The notes under the pieces are model-generated. The model was given only the letters and a program-made list of their open reading frames with translations, did no database searches and was not told where the DNA came from. Shown here one piece after another: positions 24,515-35,136 of a stretch of DNA of 64,000 nucleotides. A program made the translations under genes and the position numbers. Origin of the DNA: Owenia fusiformis (Eukaryota > Annelida > Polychaeta > Sabellida > Oweniidae); assembly GCA_903813345.2 (NCBI GenBank), contig CAIIXF020000012.1, positions 34,298,572 to 34,362,571 on the forward strand, in the 5' to 3' direction. How positions within the stretch are numbered: the stretch's first letter is position 1; each line of letters begins with the position of its first letter.

Positions 24515-25500
24515 GTTGTTTCTAAAATGAATCGGGGGATTTTTACATGCATTTCGCTTGTGCTTTTCATGTAAAAAACTTCAATACACTTTCATTGACT
24601 ACAAGATTGCACCATATAATCCCCCAAAATATTTCTCACTTTCAAAGATTATCTATGGATTAATACCCCAGTCACATTTGTCGCACGGCGGCCGTAAGTC
24701 GACCGCAGATCAATTAAATCAGTGAATTTCTGCGGCGAGCGTATGAAAACTACGGGCGCCTTGCCGCCTCCGTACGGCGTATGCAAATTTTTACAGGCCG
24801 CAGGGAAGGCGTAGAAATTATAACTCGGATCGCGGAGTTATAATATTTTTCATTTCTGCGGTGCCCGTAGAAATCAATTGGCTCAACAAGATTGAGTCAT
24901 TATTTGTCAATGTTTCACTTTTCATTTGATATTACATCCTAGCACTATGAATAACATCTATAAATTGTCCTGATGTAAATAAAATGAAAAAAGAATTATT
25001 TATCAACAGAAATTTAAAATTCACCGTGCGGCTGCCGTAGGAAATGTGACTGCAAAAGTATGAGAGCGCAGAAATTCTACGGCGAGCGAATAAAAGCTAC
25101 TGGCCGCAGAAATGATAGACCGCACGGCGGCCGTGGGAAATGTGACTGGGGTGTTACACCCAGGTATTTTTATTTTTCAAACTTCAGAGGGCTGGGAATC
25201 ATTGATTATGAATACTTTTGAATAATATAAATGCTGTTTTAAATAGGTTTCATGTGTGCCAATAATTTCTCAAATTATGTAAATGGTACCCATTCCTTTA
25301 TTCCTAGATTTTTTTGAGGAATTTCCCCTAGTAATCTAATGGTATAGTTCCAAGCAGATTTTGAGATAACAGGAAAGTTAATCATTAATACACACCTTAT
25401 TGGGTTATTTTGGTTTATATCACAAAATCCCTTTCAAAATATTTTATACCCTAAATCTTACCAGAATTTTTAAATCGCAAGTCTCTTGTTTTTAATGTAA
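24515..25500. repeat. Copy of the 51.2-53.6 kb element's terminal sequence, block 1
   Basis: The sequence from AAATGAATCGGGGGAT to about 25450 matches 44830-45330, 51232-51650 and, inverted, 53310-53640. It is interrupted at 24664-25153 by a TTAA-type MITE. Confidence 0.75.
24664..25153. mobile_element. TTAA-type foldback MITE, copy 1
   Basis: The ends are ACCCCAGTCACATTTGTCG and its inverse (AAATGTGACTGGGGTG); GGCGGCCGT words lie in both arms. It is GC-rich compared with its surroundings. The empty site in two homologous copies reads GGATTAACACCCAGG (51387) or a close variant (44977), so the element entered at or beside TTAA, as piggyBac-like elements do. No transposase. Confidence 0.8.
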
Positions 25501-25591
25501 ACCTCATAGTGAATTCACGTTTAAAAACTTAAGATGGACTCGTCAGAAATAAAAAAATTCGAAGTTTTGAAAGTTTCAGGGTTTGATCTAA

Positions 25592-26115
25592 CACCCCAGT
25601 CACATTTGTCGTACGGCGGTCGTAACACCCCAGTCACATTTGTCGTACGGCGGCCGTACGTCGACCGGAGATCAATTAAATCGGTGAATATCTGCGGCGA
25701 GCGTAGGGAAACTACGGACGCCTTGCGGTCTCCGTACGGCATATCCAGTTTTTTACAGGCCGCAGGGAAGGCGTAGAAATTATAACTCGGAGTTATAATA
25801 TTTGTTCATTTCTGAGGTCCCCGTAGAAATCAACTGGCTCAACAAGATTGGATCATAATTTGTCAATGTTTCACGATCACTTTTCATTTGATATTACATC
25901 CTAGCACTAAAATAACATTTATAAATTGTCCCGATGTAAATAAAATGAAAAAAAGAATTATTTATCAACAGAAATTTAAAATTCACCGTGCGGCTGCCGT
26001 GGGAAATGTGACTGCAAAAGTATGAGAGCGCAGAAATTCTACGGCGAGTGTAGAAAAGCTACTGGCCGCAGAAATGATAGACCGCACGGCGGCCGTGGGA
26101 AATGTGACTAGGGTG
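25592..26115. mobile_element. TTAA-type foldback MITE, copy 2, with doubled left end
   Basis: Same family as 24664-25153. The left terminal ~34 bp (AACACCCCAGTCACATTTG) occurs twice in tandem at 25590 and 25624. The homologous site in block 2 (45420) lacks it and reads GATCTAAGCTG. Confidence 0.8.
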
Positions 26116-26238
26116 TTAGCGGTTACTCACAACAAATGGTAAAGTTTCACATATGTGTTATACCTGTTTGATGTGTACTTCTTTTGAAAAAGGAACCGGC
26201 TAGTACATATTGTCAAAAAGTTGAGCCTAGACCATGAT

Positions 26239-29200
26239 TTACATAAACAGATACTCATGTTTCAATTCTTCATCTGATTTCGCATACATATTATCTCCGG
26301 TACTTTCACTTGGTCGACCAGACGAAGGTGATTGTCTCGTTTTCAGAAGGTAGAATACGATACATAAAAGAATAATGATAATTACACATAACGCAGAAGT
26401 TGCACATGCTATGACAAGGACTATGGAATTATTATGTGCTGCCGTGTGTGTCGGTTGACCGGATGCTTTTGTTGGTTGACTGGATGCCTGTGTTGGTTGA
26501 GAAGATGCCTGTGTTGGTTGAATAGATGCTTGTGTTGGTTGAATGGATGCTTGGGTTATTTGAGTGGATGCCTGAGTTGGTTGAACAAACTCCTGTGTTG
26601 GTTGAGAGGATGCCTGAGTTGTTTCTATGTTTCTTGAGCATAGGTCATTAACGCGTATTGCAGTTATATTATTGATGTATTCATCTGACACAGACGTTAT
26701 ATCATTTCCAATCATGCTTAAAGCATTAAGATTTGGCAGATACTGGCATATATCGGCCGGAATATGTTCAAGATTATTGTTAGACAAATCTAATTGTTCC
26801 AATGATCGCAAACCAGAAAAGAAATCCGATTCTATTTGAGATATATTGTTACTATCCAGTGACAGCTTTTTCAGTGATGTAAGATTACCAAACATACCAG
26901 TTGTCAATATTGTCATTTTATTGTCATCCAAGATTAACGTTTCCAATGATTGCAAATCAGAAAAGGTATCAGATTCTAACTTATCTATTTTGTTTGTGTG
27001 TAGCCAAAGTTCTACAAGTGATGTTAGATTGCTAAACATGCCCGTTGTCAATATTGTAAGTTTATTTCCATCCAAGTATAATTTTTCCAATGATTGCAAA
27101 CCTAATAAAGCATTGGATTCTATTTGGTATATATCATTACTAGCTAGAGACAGCTCTGCCAGTGATGCAAGATTACCAAACATACCACGTGTCAATATAG
27201 TCAGTTTATTGTTTAACAAGTATAATCGTTCCAATGATTGCAAACCAGAAAAAGCACCAGATTCTATTTCAGATATATTATTGTCCTTTAGATCCAGTCG
27301 TGTTAGTGATGTAAGATTACCAAACATACCATTTGTCAATATTGTCAGTTTATTGTTAGAAAAGTATAATCGTTCCAATGATTGCAAATCAGAAAAGGCA
27401 CCCGATTCTATTTCAGATATATTATTCTCCTTTAGATACAGCTGTGTCAGTGATGGAAGATTACCAAACATACCATTTGTCAATATTGTCAGTTTATTGT
27501 TAGAAAAGTATAATCGTTCCAATGATTGCAAATCAGAAAAGGCACCCGATTCTATTTCAGATATATTATTGTCCTTTAGATACAGCTGTGTCAGTGATGG
27601 AAGATTACCAAACATACCATTTGTCAATATTGTCAGTTTATTGTTAGAAAAGTATAATCGTTCCAATGATTGCAAATCAGAAAAGGCACCCGATTCTATT
27701 TCAGATATATTATTGTCCTTTAGATCCAGCCATCTCACTGATGTAAGATTACCAAACATACCATTTGTCAATACTGTGAGTGTAATGTTATTCAAATATA
27801 ATAGTTCCAATTGTTGCAAACCAGAAAAGGGACCCGATTCTATTTCAGATATATTATTGTCCCCTAGATCCAGCCAAAACAGTGATGTAAGATTACCAAA
27901 CATACCATTTGTCAATATTGTCAGTTTATTGTTAGAAAAGTATAAATGTTCCAATGATTGCAAATCAGAAAATTCACCCGATTCTATTTTATATATATTA
28001 TTGTTCTTTAGATCCAGCCGTGTCAGTGATGGAAGATTACCAAACATACCATTTGTCAATACTGTGAGTTTGTTGTTATTCAAATATAATAGTTCCAATG
28101 GTTGCAAACCAGAAAAGGCACCCGATTCTATTTCAGATATATTATTGTCCCCTAGTTCCAGCCATTTCAGTGATGTAAGATTACCAAACATACCATTTGT
28201 CAATATTGTCAGTTTATTGTTAGAAAAGTATAATTGTTCCAATGATTGCAAATCAGAAAAGGCACCCGATTCTATTTCAGATATATTATTGTCCTTTAGA
28301 TACAGCTTTGTCAGTGATGTAAGATTACCAAACATACCATTTGTCAATATTGTCAGTTTATTGTTAGACAAGTCTAATTGTTCCAATGATTGCAAATCAG
28401 AAAAGACACCCGATTCTATTTTATATATATTATTGTCCTTTAGATACAGCTTTGTCAGTGATGTAAGATTACCAAACATACCATTTGTCAATATTGTCAG
28501 TTTATTGTTAGACAAGTATAATTGTTCCAATGATTGCAAATCAGAAAAGGCACCCGATTCTATTTTATATATATTATTGTCCTTTATATACAGCCGTGTC
28601 AGTGATGTAAGATTACCAAACATACCATTTGTCAATATTGTCAGTTTATTGTAAGAAAAAAATAAACTTTTCAATGATTGCAAATCAGAAAAGGCACCTG
28701 ATTCTATTTTATATATATCATTGTCATTTAGATCCAGCAATGTCAGTGATGTAAGATTACCAAACATACCATGTGTCATTATTGTCAGTTTATTGTCTTC
28801 CAAGTATAATATATTCAATGATCGCAAATCAGAAAAGGCACCCGATTCTATTTCAGATATATCATTCCGATATAGATTCAGCCATGTCAGTGATGTAAGA
28901 TTACCAAACATACCATTTGTCAATATTGTCAGTTTATTGTTAGAAAAGTATAACTGTTCCAATGATTGCAAATCAGAAAAGGCACCCGATTCTATTTTAT
29001 ATATATTATTGTCACTTAGATACAGACGTGTCAGTGATGTAAGATTACCAAACATACCATGTGTCATTATTGTCAGTTTATTGTCTCCCAAGAATAATAT
29101 ATTCAATGATCGCAAATCAGAAAAGGCACCCGATTCTATTTCAGATATATCATTATATTGTAGAAACAGCCTTGTTAGTGATTTAAGATTACTAAACATA

Positions 29201-29454
29201 CCATATGTCAGTATTGTCAGTTTATTATATCCCAAGTGTAAATATTCTAATAACTGCAAACCAGAAAACGCTCCTGTCTCTATCTCTGCTATCTCATTGG
29301 AGCTAAGCGTGAGACGGGTGGTGTTAGGAGCAGAATCAAACATGTCTGCTGTTACATCAGTCAGCTTCCTCCGAGCCAAGTCAAAAGTAGAACCATCGGT
29401 TATTGTGGGATCGATCGCTTGGTGTAGGATTATCATCACCAGTGACTTCAACAT
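26239..29454 (-). CDS. LRR membrane receptor 1, 1071 residues, intron-free ORF
   Basis: Begins at MLKSLVMIIL (29454). An AG (CATTTCAG) lies 6 nt upstream of the ATG in both paralogues, suggesting a 5' UTR intron. Residues 1-14 are a short signal-like stretch. About 37 LRRs of 24 residues follow (47-935) in two alternating types: NNKLTILTNGMFGNLTSL and NNISEIESGAFSDLQSL. A C-terminal cap with two Cys (ADICQYLPNL..., NDLCSRN) leads into a stalk of QPTQAS heptads (about 945-1008, probably O-glycosylated), one transmembrane helix (about 1010-1037) and a 34-residue tail ending HEYLFM. There is no Cys-rich LRRNT. The layout is that of a surface LRR receptor or adhesion protein; ligand and partners are unknown. 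An immune role is plausible from family behaviour but is not shown. Confidence 0.88.
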   Translation of the reverse strand: MLKSLVMIILHQAIDPTITDGSTFDLARRKLTDVTADMFDSAPNTTRLTLSSNEIAEIETGAFSGLQLLEYLHLGYNKLTILTYGMFSNLKSLTRLFLQYNDISEIESGAFSDLRSLNILFLGDNKLTIMTHGMFGNLTSLTRLYLSDNNIYKIESGAFSDLQSLEQLYFSNNKLTILTNGMFGNLTSLTWLNLYRNDISEIESGAFSDLRSLNILYLEDNKLTIMTHGMFGNLTSLTLLDLNDNDIYKIESGAFSDLQSLKSLFFSYNKLTILTNGMFGNLTSLTRLYIKDNNIYKIESGAFSDLQSLEQLYLSNNKLTILTNGMFGNLTSLTKLYLKDNNIYKIESGVFSDLQSLEQLDLSNNKLTILTNGMFGNLTSLTKLYLKDNNISEIESGAFSDLQSLEQLYFSNNKLTILTNGMFGNLTSLKWLELGDNNISEIESGAFSGLQPLELLYLNNNKLTVLTNGMFGNLPSLTRLDLKNNNIYKIESGEFSDLQSLEHLYFSNNKLTILTNGMFGNLTSLFWLDLGDNNISEIESGPFSGLQQLELLYLNNITLTVLTNGMFGNLTSVRWLDLKDNNISEIESGAFSDLQSLERLYFSNNKLTILTNGMFGNLPSLTQLYLKDNNISEIESGAFSDLQSLERLYFSNNKLTILTNGMFGNLPSLTQLYLKENNISEIESGAFSDLQSLERLYFSNNKLTILTNGMFGNLTSLTRLDLKDNNISEIESGAFSGLQSLERLYLLNNKLTILTRGMFGNLASLAELSLASNDIYQIESNALLGLQSLEKLYLDGNKLTILTTGMFSNLTSLVELWLHTNKIDKLESDTFSDLQSLETLILDDNKMTILTTGMFGNLTSLKKLSLDSNNISQIESDFFSGLRSLEQLDLSNNNLEHIPADICQYLPNLNALSMIGNDITSVSDEYINNITAIRVNDLCSRNIETTQASSQPTQEFVQPTQASTQITQASIQPTQASIQPTQASSQPTQASSQPTKASGQPTHTAAHNNSIVLVIACATSALCVIIIILLCIVFYLLKTRQSPSSGRPSESTGDNMYAKSDEELKHEYLFM

Positions 29455-29608
29455 CAACTTCTGAAATGTTTTAAATATGAATAATGATTGTTATTTGTGA
29501 CGATTTGGGAGATTGAATTTTCAACTATAATTTACCATGTTGTATTTAACAATTATGCCCTCTGAATGTAAAACATTCCAGTACCTCTATAACATTCAAA
29601 TAGATGTA

Positions 29609-30228
29609 CAGGGTGGTCCAAAAGAGAACCTCTGCAACAGGCTGTATTTTCCTTAATACAAGCATGAATTGGCTTATATTATCACATCTTGTAGAAAGGG
29701 GTCTATCATTTTTTGTTGATGCCATAATTTATTCCCAGTCTCATTTTGGAGAAATTAAAACACTTAAACAAACATGCCTAAAATTAGATATTGTGCATGT
29801 GATTGACGGAAATTGTTGAAACACATTGGATAATCTTAAAATATCTTTCAGTGAAAGATATTAGTTAAAACACTAGTATATGACAAATGGGACATAAAAC
29901 ACATTTGATACTTTCATTGACCGTTTTGAAGCAATTAACAGTTAAGGGACATGTTCACTACACAAACGGTTAGAAGGGAGGGGGGGGCAAAATTACCCCC
30001 TGTGACCCAAAATCTGAGTAGCCCTTTATATAAATATCTCATACAAATCAAAAGGAAATCTAATGCTCAGTGTTTATAATTTCTGCACATTTCAAGACTA
30101 AGAAGAATGTATGGTTCCAACAAAAAATTAAGACCTTCCTCTACAAAATGTGAAAATATGAAAGGATTGCTGCAGGTAATAAGTGAAATATAGCCAGTTA
30201 CAACAGTTCACCTTTTTGGACCACTCTG
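29609..30228. mobile_element. Mariner-type MITE (620 bp) upstream of LRR gene 1
   Basis: The ends are CAGGGTGGTCCAAAAGAGAA and the inverse of its right end (CTTTTTGGACCACTCTG), each next to TA (29607-29608 and 30229-30230). This is a common mariner/Tc1 end type. The copy in block 2 starts at about 50424 and is truncated near 50855, where the blocks diverge. Confidence 0.8.
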
Positions 30229-31044
30229 TATATGTTACATATTTGACATTATTATATCACTGTCATATTCCTCCCTCTCTGATTGGTCCATGCCCTACAC
30301 ATGACTGAAAAATAACAACGGAAGGCACGTGACTTCCGTATCACGACTTAGTCCAGCGTAATTTTAATTTTACATATACCCAGGAGTATATTGTTATGAT
30401 TAATTAGACATTAATAATGTAGTTTGTTATTCAATTAATGTAGTGAGGAATATAACAGTGAATAATGAAACAAATATTTAATTCTATTTTAGTTGAATAT
30501 ACGTGACACTTTCACAAGATGATATTCCACTAGACCTTTGGGCTTCGTGGAATATCATTTGTGAATGAAGAACGGGCATTCACCTCAATATGATTAAATA
30601 TTTATATATTGTTTTATGTTTAACAGATAAAAACCTAATGTAATGAAAATGTGAATTTCTTAAATAAGGGAGGGGGGGGGGGTGGGGTCAATCCGACCCC
30701 TTCTCGTTTTTTCAAGAGTACTTTTTGCAAATCTTTTTTGCGTCCCCGTTGTTTGTTTAAACTTGAGCCACGGATAAAATATACTTTTTGGCGTAAAAAC
30801 CAATGTTATTGGGGGTAGAGGGCCAGAGTTATGATAGTTACAACTCGATGCCAATAAAATTGAAATTCATAAAATGTTGATTGTCACCTTGTTTCTAATA
30901 GGCAATACAAAAGTATGATTATTGCTGTTTGATGAATAATCATTTGGCATATTGAATTCTCTTTTCAATATGCTTAAAGGAACATTCCTGGCCAAACCTC
31001 TTCTATCCTGATGTGATAGCTATAATCATATATATATTTTCCAT
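30229..31044. other. Region private to block 1, no gene
   Basis: AT-rich. It contains a G-run at 30668-30685 and a hairpin around 30521-30559 (GATATTCCACTAG ... CGTGGAATATC). No homologue in block 2. Confidence 0.5.
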
Positions 31045-31125
31045 ATTACCAAACATACCATTTGTCAATATTGTCAGTTTATTGATAGAAAAGTATAATC
31101 GTTCCAATGATTGCAAATCAAAAAA
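31045..31125 (-). pseudogene. Orphan LRR fragment (about one repeat)
   Basis: 81 bp on the minus strand read DLQSLERLYFSINKLTILTN and GMFGN, one LRR's worth of coding. It differs at only two positions from an internal stretch of LRR gene 1 (about 27470-27550). There is no start, splice signal or continuing frame. The near identity implies recent copying from the array. Confidence 0.9.
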
Positions 31126-32039
31126 TTTAGCAAAACATGGGGAAATGTTTTAATATAGTCAATATTGATAATTTAAAAATGTAGTGCTCATTTCCAGTAA
31201 GCTGCCATCTTTTAAGATTTTACTCAGGAAGTGATGTCATCGACTCTCAACTTTCACGACCTTACATATAACAGTATAGGAAAATAGCACAATATCACTT
31301 CTAGACTTCTAGTGATCCTTACTTTATTCGCAAAAATATGTCCAGAGCTTGTCAGCTTAGAATAAAAGAAGAGACTTTTAGAAGGATTAAGTCATAGACA
31401 AAATTAAAAAAGAATATTCAGCTGGTTTTGTAATTCTTAATAGCTCCTTATAGTGTTATATGCAAAGTTGAGTCGATTACATCACTTCAAATTTAAGCCA
31501 ATTGCTGTAATCATGGGGCATTGATTGCTATATTGGAAACATGCGAGCATGTGCATGCATCGTGAAAGAGAGTAAATACAGGGTAATTGGGTTAGAAAAC
31601 AGCGAACAATTTTTTCCTTTTTCACGGGGAGCAATCATACATGTCGTACTATGTATGCACACGCGAATTCAATGTTTCGCAGATATGTCACAAATGGAAT
31701 TTTCGCGAAAAGTACGTGCCGCAGATTTAAAGTGTTTCACAGTTATCTGAAAAAGTTTGTAGAAAGATCTATACTAGCTAGTCGAAGATCCCGTTTATGC
31801 TAAAAAGTGGAAATTGCAGAGGTTCAATAGTTCAATCAAGTTGAAGTAATACTGTCATTGTTAAGTTCCAGTTTTAATTGCATCTGACCCCCTTCCCGTT
31901 AGTTTTATGAAAAATACGTTGTGGTCCATTTGTCACTCCTATGCATTCTATAAAGAACCTATGAATTGTTAAAAACACGATGTTTTTTGGTTAATTTATG
32001 ACGATAAGGCTTTCCTGAGGAGATTTAGCTGGGTTGGAC
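31126..32039. other. Region private to block 1, no gene recognised
   Basis: Unique-looking sequence. A short plus-strand frame (31541-31750) has no motif or splice context. Nothing else was seen. Confidence 0.4.
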
Positions 32040-32930
32040 AAAAAGTTAGTTTGGGGAAAAATAATATAGGCTAATTGGCGAGATCATTATTGAAATATTG
32101 ATTGTTTTCTGTATCTTGAAATGTAGAAATGATAGCAGCATAATTAGTTTGTCTAAACACTTGTTTTGAGGGTGACTGATTGGATATTGTTAAATCATAC
32201 AAGAATAACTTATTAGATAGAGTGCATAATTGCAACTTGGTATATTTTATGATTGAAATATCGCATTTATTCAGATATCAAGCTTGTAAGCTTTTGTTCA
32301 ATGAATATTACTGACAAATTAACTAAATTGAGGTTTTTATTGATTTAATTTGGTTGCCAAAAATAATTTATTTCGGGGAAAATTATATATACAAATAAGG
32401 GCAGCCATTATTGAAATATCTTACATAATTTCAAAAGTAATAATGATAGCATCACAATTGTTGTGCCCTTGCGTACCCATGCTTTAAGGCTCAATGAATA
32501 AGATAATGTAAAAAGATACAAGAATAATTTGTTATATTTCAATGTACTACATTATATGCATATTAGCCAAAATGTTTTCAGGGTCAGTCAGATATACGGT
32601 GATGTTAAAATATACAATGATAACTTATTAGGTATTGTGCGTATATGCAAATAAGCATATTTATTATTTCGCATTTATTCAAAATATTTTAATAAGCAAG
32701 TTTGCAGTACAAATGCGACTAAATGGTGGTTTCCTTAAATTCTAAGTAGTTTAATTGGGTTGCAAATTATTGAATTTCTAACATATTGTTAGAAATGAAA
32801 ATGATAGCCCTGGGACCCATGTTTTCAGCGTCAATGAATTAGATAATGTTAAAATATACAAAAATAACTTATCAGATAGTGTACATATTTTATGGTATGC
32901 ATATTTAGAGATATCAACGTTTTTATGATG
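32040..32930. repeat. Three diverged tandem copies of an AT-rich unit of about 350-400 bp
   Basis: Modules starting at about 32040, 32345 and 32760 each contain, in order, ATTATTGAAATAT (or variant), GAAATGATAGC, AGATAATGTTAAA and ATACAAGAATAACTTATTAGA-like words. The divergence is high. Function and origin are unknown. Confidence 0.65.
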
Positions 32931-33049
32931 AAATTAGATCACCAATAGTGACAAATAAATCAATTAATTACTTGATTCATGCAGGTGTTTAATGGATAGA
33001 AAAATAATGAAACAGATCCCTGAATTACACCATGAGTTAATAGTGAAGT

Positions 33050-34015
33050 ATGGTTGAATGATATGTAAGTTCAACGGGTCAACGTACACATAATTTGATA
33101 GGACCTCCCACCCTTTTACGCCTGGTAGATAACGTACACTTATGATTTTTTAAAGTGTAGCCAAAAACGTTTAGTTTCATTAAATTTTCAACCGAACTTG
33201 ATTGTGTAACTAAGAGAACCATATTCTCATAAAAATAATAAGGCGACAAGGGAAAAAATGATCAAAGAAAATGAGAAAAAACAACATTTTCCAACCTATC
33301 AATTTTTGCGGTTAGACTTATTACAAAAAATTGAGCACTGCTCGAAAATCTTTTAACATAGCTAATCAGAAAGCTTAAAGTCTTCCCAAGCGAATACATA
33401 CATATTTAAACATAAGATCCTCAGATTCCTCAGATTAAATTTTTAAAACCTACATCAAACCTACATCATACTGTAGCCTAGTTTTCGCTTCAAATTAGTA
33501 AATAGTGACGCAGTACATCTAAAGTGTATGGCAGTATATTTTGTCACTGTACGATGTCGATGAAGAGGCGTCTAATAACGATGTTATGAGTTAAAAAAGG
33601 AAAAAACAGTTAATCGCCAAGTATTCGCGAATCACGTTCTCTGCATGAATTTTTGAGAAAAACAGTTTTTATCAAAATATACTCAAATATCTTCGTTTTT
33701 TGCATATTTCTAAAGATCAAAACAAACTGTTGTGATAGAATTATGACGATACCATTTTCCAAATTTAATTGTTTTTCTTTATTCTCCCCTACCCTTTATT
33801 TTTCAATTTCACTATTTCGATGTTTGTGTCGTTGCTAGGCAACATCATCGACGGGAATTATGTTGAAACAATACCTAGCTAATCATTCATACATCTGCAT
33901 ACTAAACTACTAATTGTCATCTCGTATGAATGTAAAGACAAAAACAAGTTGACCTTGAAATTGCTGACTATTCAATTTCACGTTACATTGACTTCAACTG
34001 GATTTTTTTAAAACA
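33050..34015. repeat. Distal segment of block 1
   Basis: Homologous to 50870-51225 and 53641-54200 (for example CGAACTTGATTGTGTAACTA and GTATATTTTGTCACTGTACG). In block 2 the two parts are split by a 2.4-kb insertion. No coding frame is conserved. Confidence 0.8.
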
Positions 34016-35136
34016 TATTTCGACCCTAGAGTCCCAATATTTTCAGCAAACTGTATTTTAAAACAAAACAAAACATCTGGACCTCCTAAAATATTGGTTC
34101 AAATGTTGCTGTGATATAGTGCGCTACGGATAAGTCATGTTCCGAAGTCGTACAATGCAAAACAATTAAATCATATCACAGGGAATAAACTGGAAATTAA
34201 GACATGATGTCTTTGTTTCACCTTGACCGGACTTCCGATTGATGATATTTTTGTTTTCTCGATGTAATATCACTTTTATTCTTCAAGTTTGAACACTATA
34301 TAAGTTACATAAAGTAATGACACGTCGCAAAAAGCTGGCGCACTTGTGTTTTTAGGGTATCGCATGGATGTTTAATTAATTCTTCGGAATATAAGGAATA
34401 ATTCAAATTAAAAGTATATCTCATTTTAAAGCTGCTTTAATGAAGTTTTCAAATGAACTACACTTCTTTCACAGTTTTTGCGCACAGTTTTTTACCCCAA
34501 AATCTGTCAAATATCCGCTGTTGACACGTTACATTTTGAATAATTTTTCGTCTTTAAACGCACATAACTCAAATGGAAATGATATTTCAAAGGATGAATT
34601 CTAGTAAGCGTCCCATATTGTGACGTCATATAGTTTGAAAAATAGAATCTGTCGACAGCGAACTTTTTTACTCATTTTTTGTTACCTTCAACTTCTCAGG
34701 TGTACATTAAACAAAAAAAACGAGACCAATTTTTTGAATATCATGCATGATTATTTAGCTCATAAACTCTAGTTTATTAATAAATGGTTTATTTTATTCG
34801 CAAACATATGTGTTTTCTGTTGTATGTGGAAAAGTGGAGGACGAAAGGTTTTCAAAATTCATTAAAATAGGGCGAATTTACGCCATCCACCTATTTATGC
34901 TATATATTTGCTATTACACAGCAACGCATATATTTATTTCACCTAAAATATCAAAAGATTCGTGTTTTATGATGCACCTACCCTATTGTTAATATATATA
35001 CGATATCAGAGTTATTCGCCTTAAATATTTTGAGATATAGAGGCAAATGTGGAGGACGAAAAGATTTCCATATGTGTGCATTTTTCTCAAAAACGTCACA
35101 TTCTGTGGTGTTAAAACGCGAAAATGTGTGACAATA
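34016..35136. other. Left flank of a nested element pair
   Basis: GACACGTCGCAAAAAG at 34318-34334 pairs with its inverse at 37962-37978, outside the TIR element at 35137-37949. This suggests an older outer element interrupted by the inner one. Words such as GTGGAGGACGAAA repeat at 34832 and 35048. No gene. Confidence 0.45.

Larger units (their letters stand above)
20776..34015. repeat. Segmental duplication, copy 1 (contains LRR gene 1)
   Basis: Colinear with 42032-54200. The left boundary is TTATGCAATATGTCAC in both copies. Homology runs through the satellite, the LRR gene and a TA-target element to about 30055, then resumes at about 33050-34010. The stretch 30055-33050 has no counterpart in copy 2. 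Two TTAA-type MITEs are also private to this copy. Confidence 0.9.

Noticed and set aside
26846-28654. 602-codon open frame on the plus strand across LRR gene 1
   Set aside because: It is the antisense of the LRR array. The repeats keep the complementary frame open, and the product (SDVRLPNIPFVNIVSLL repeats) has no signal, domain or start context. The same happens at 47811-49322.
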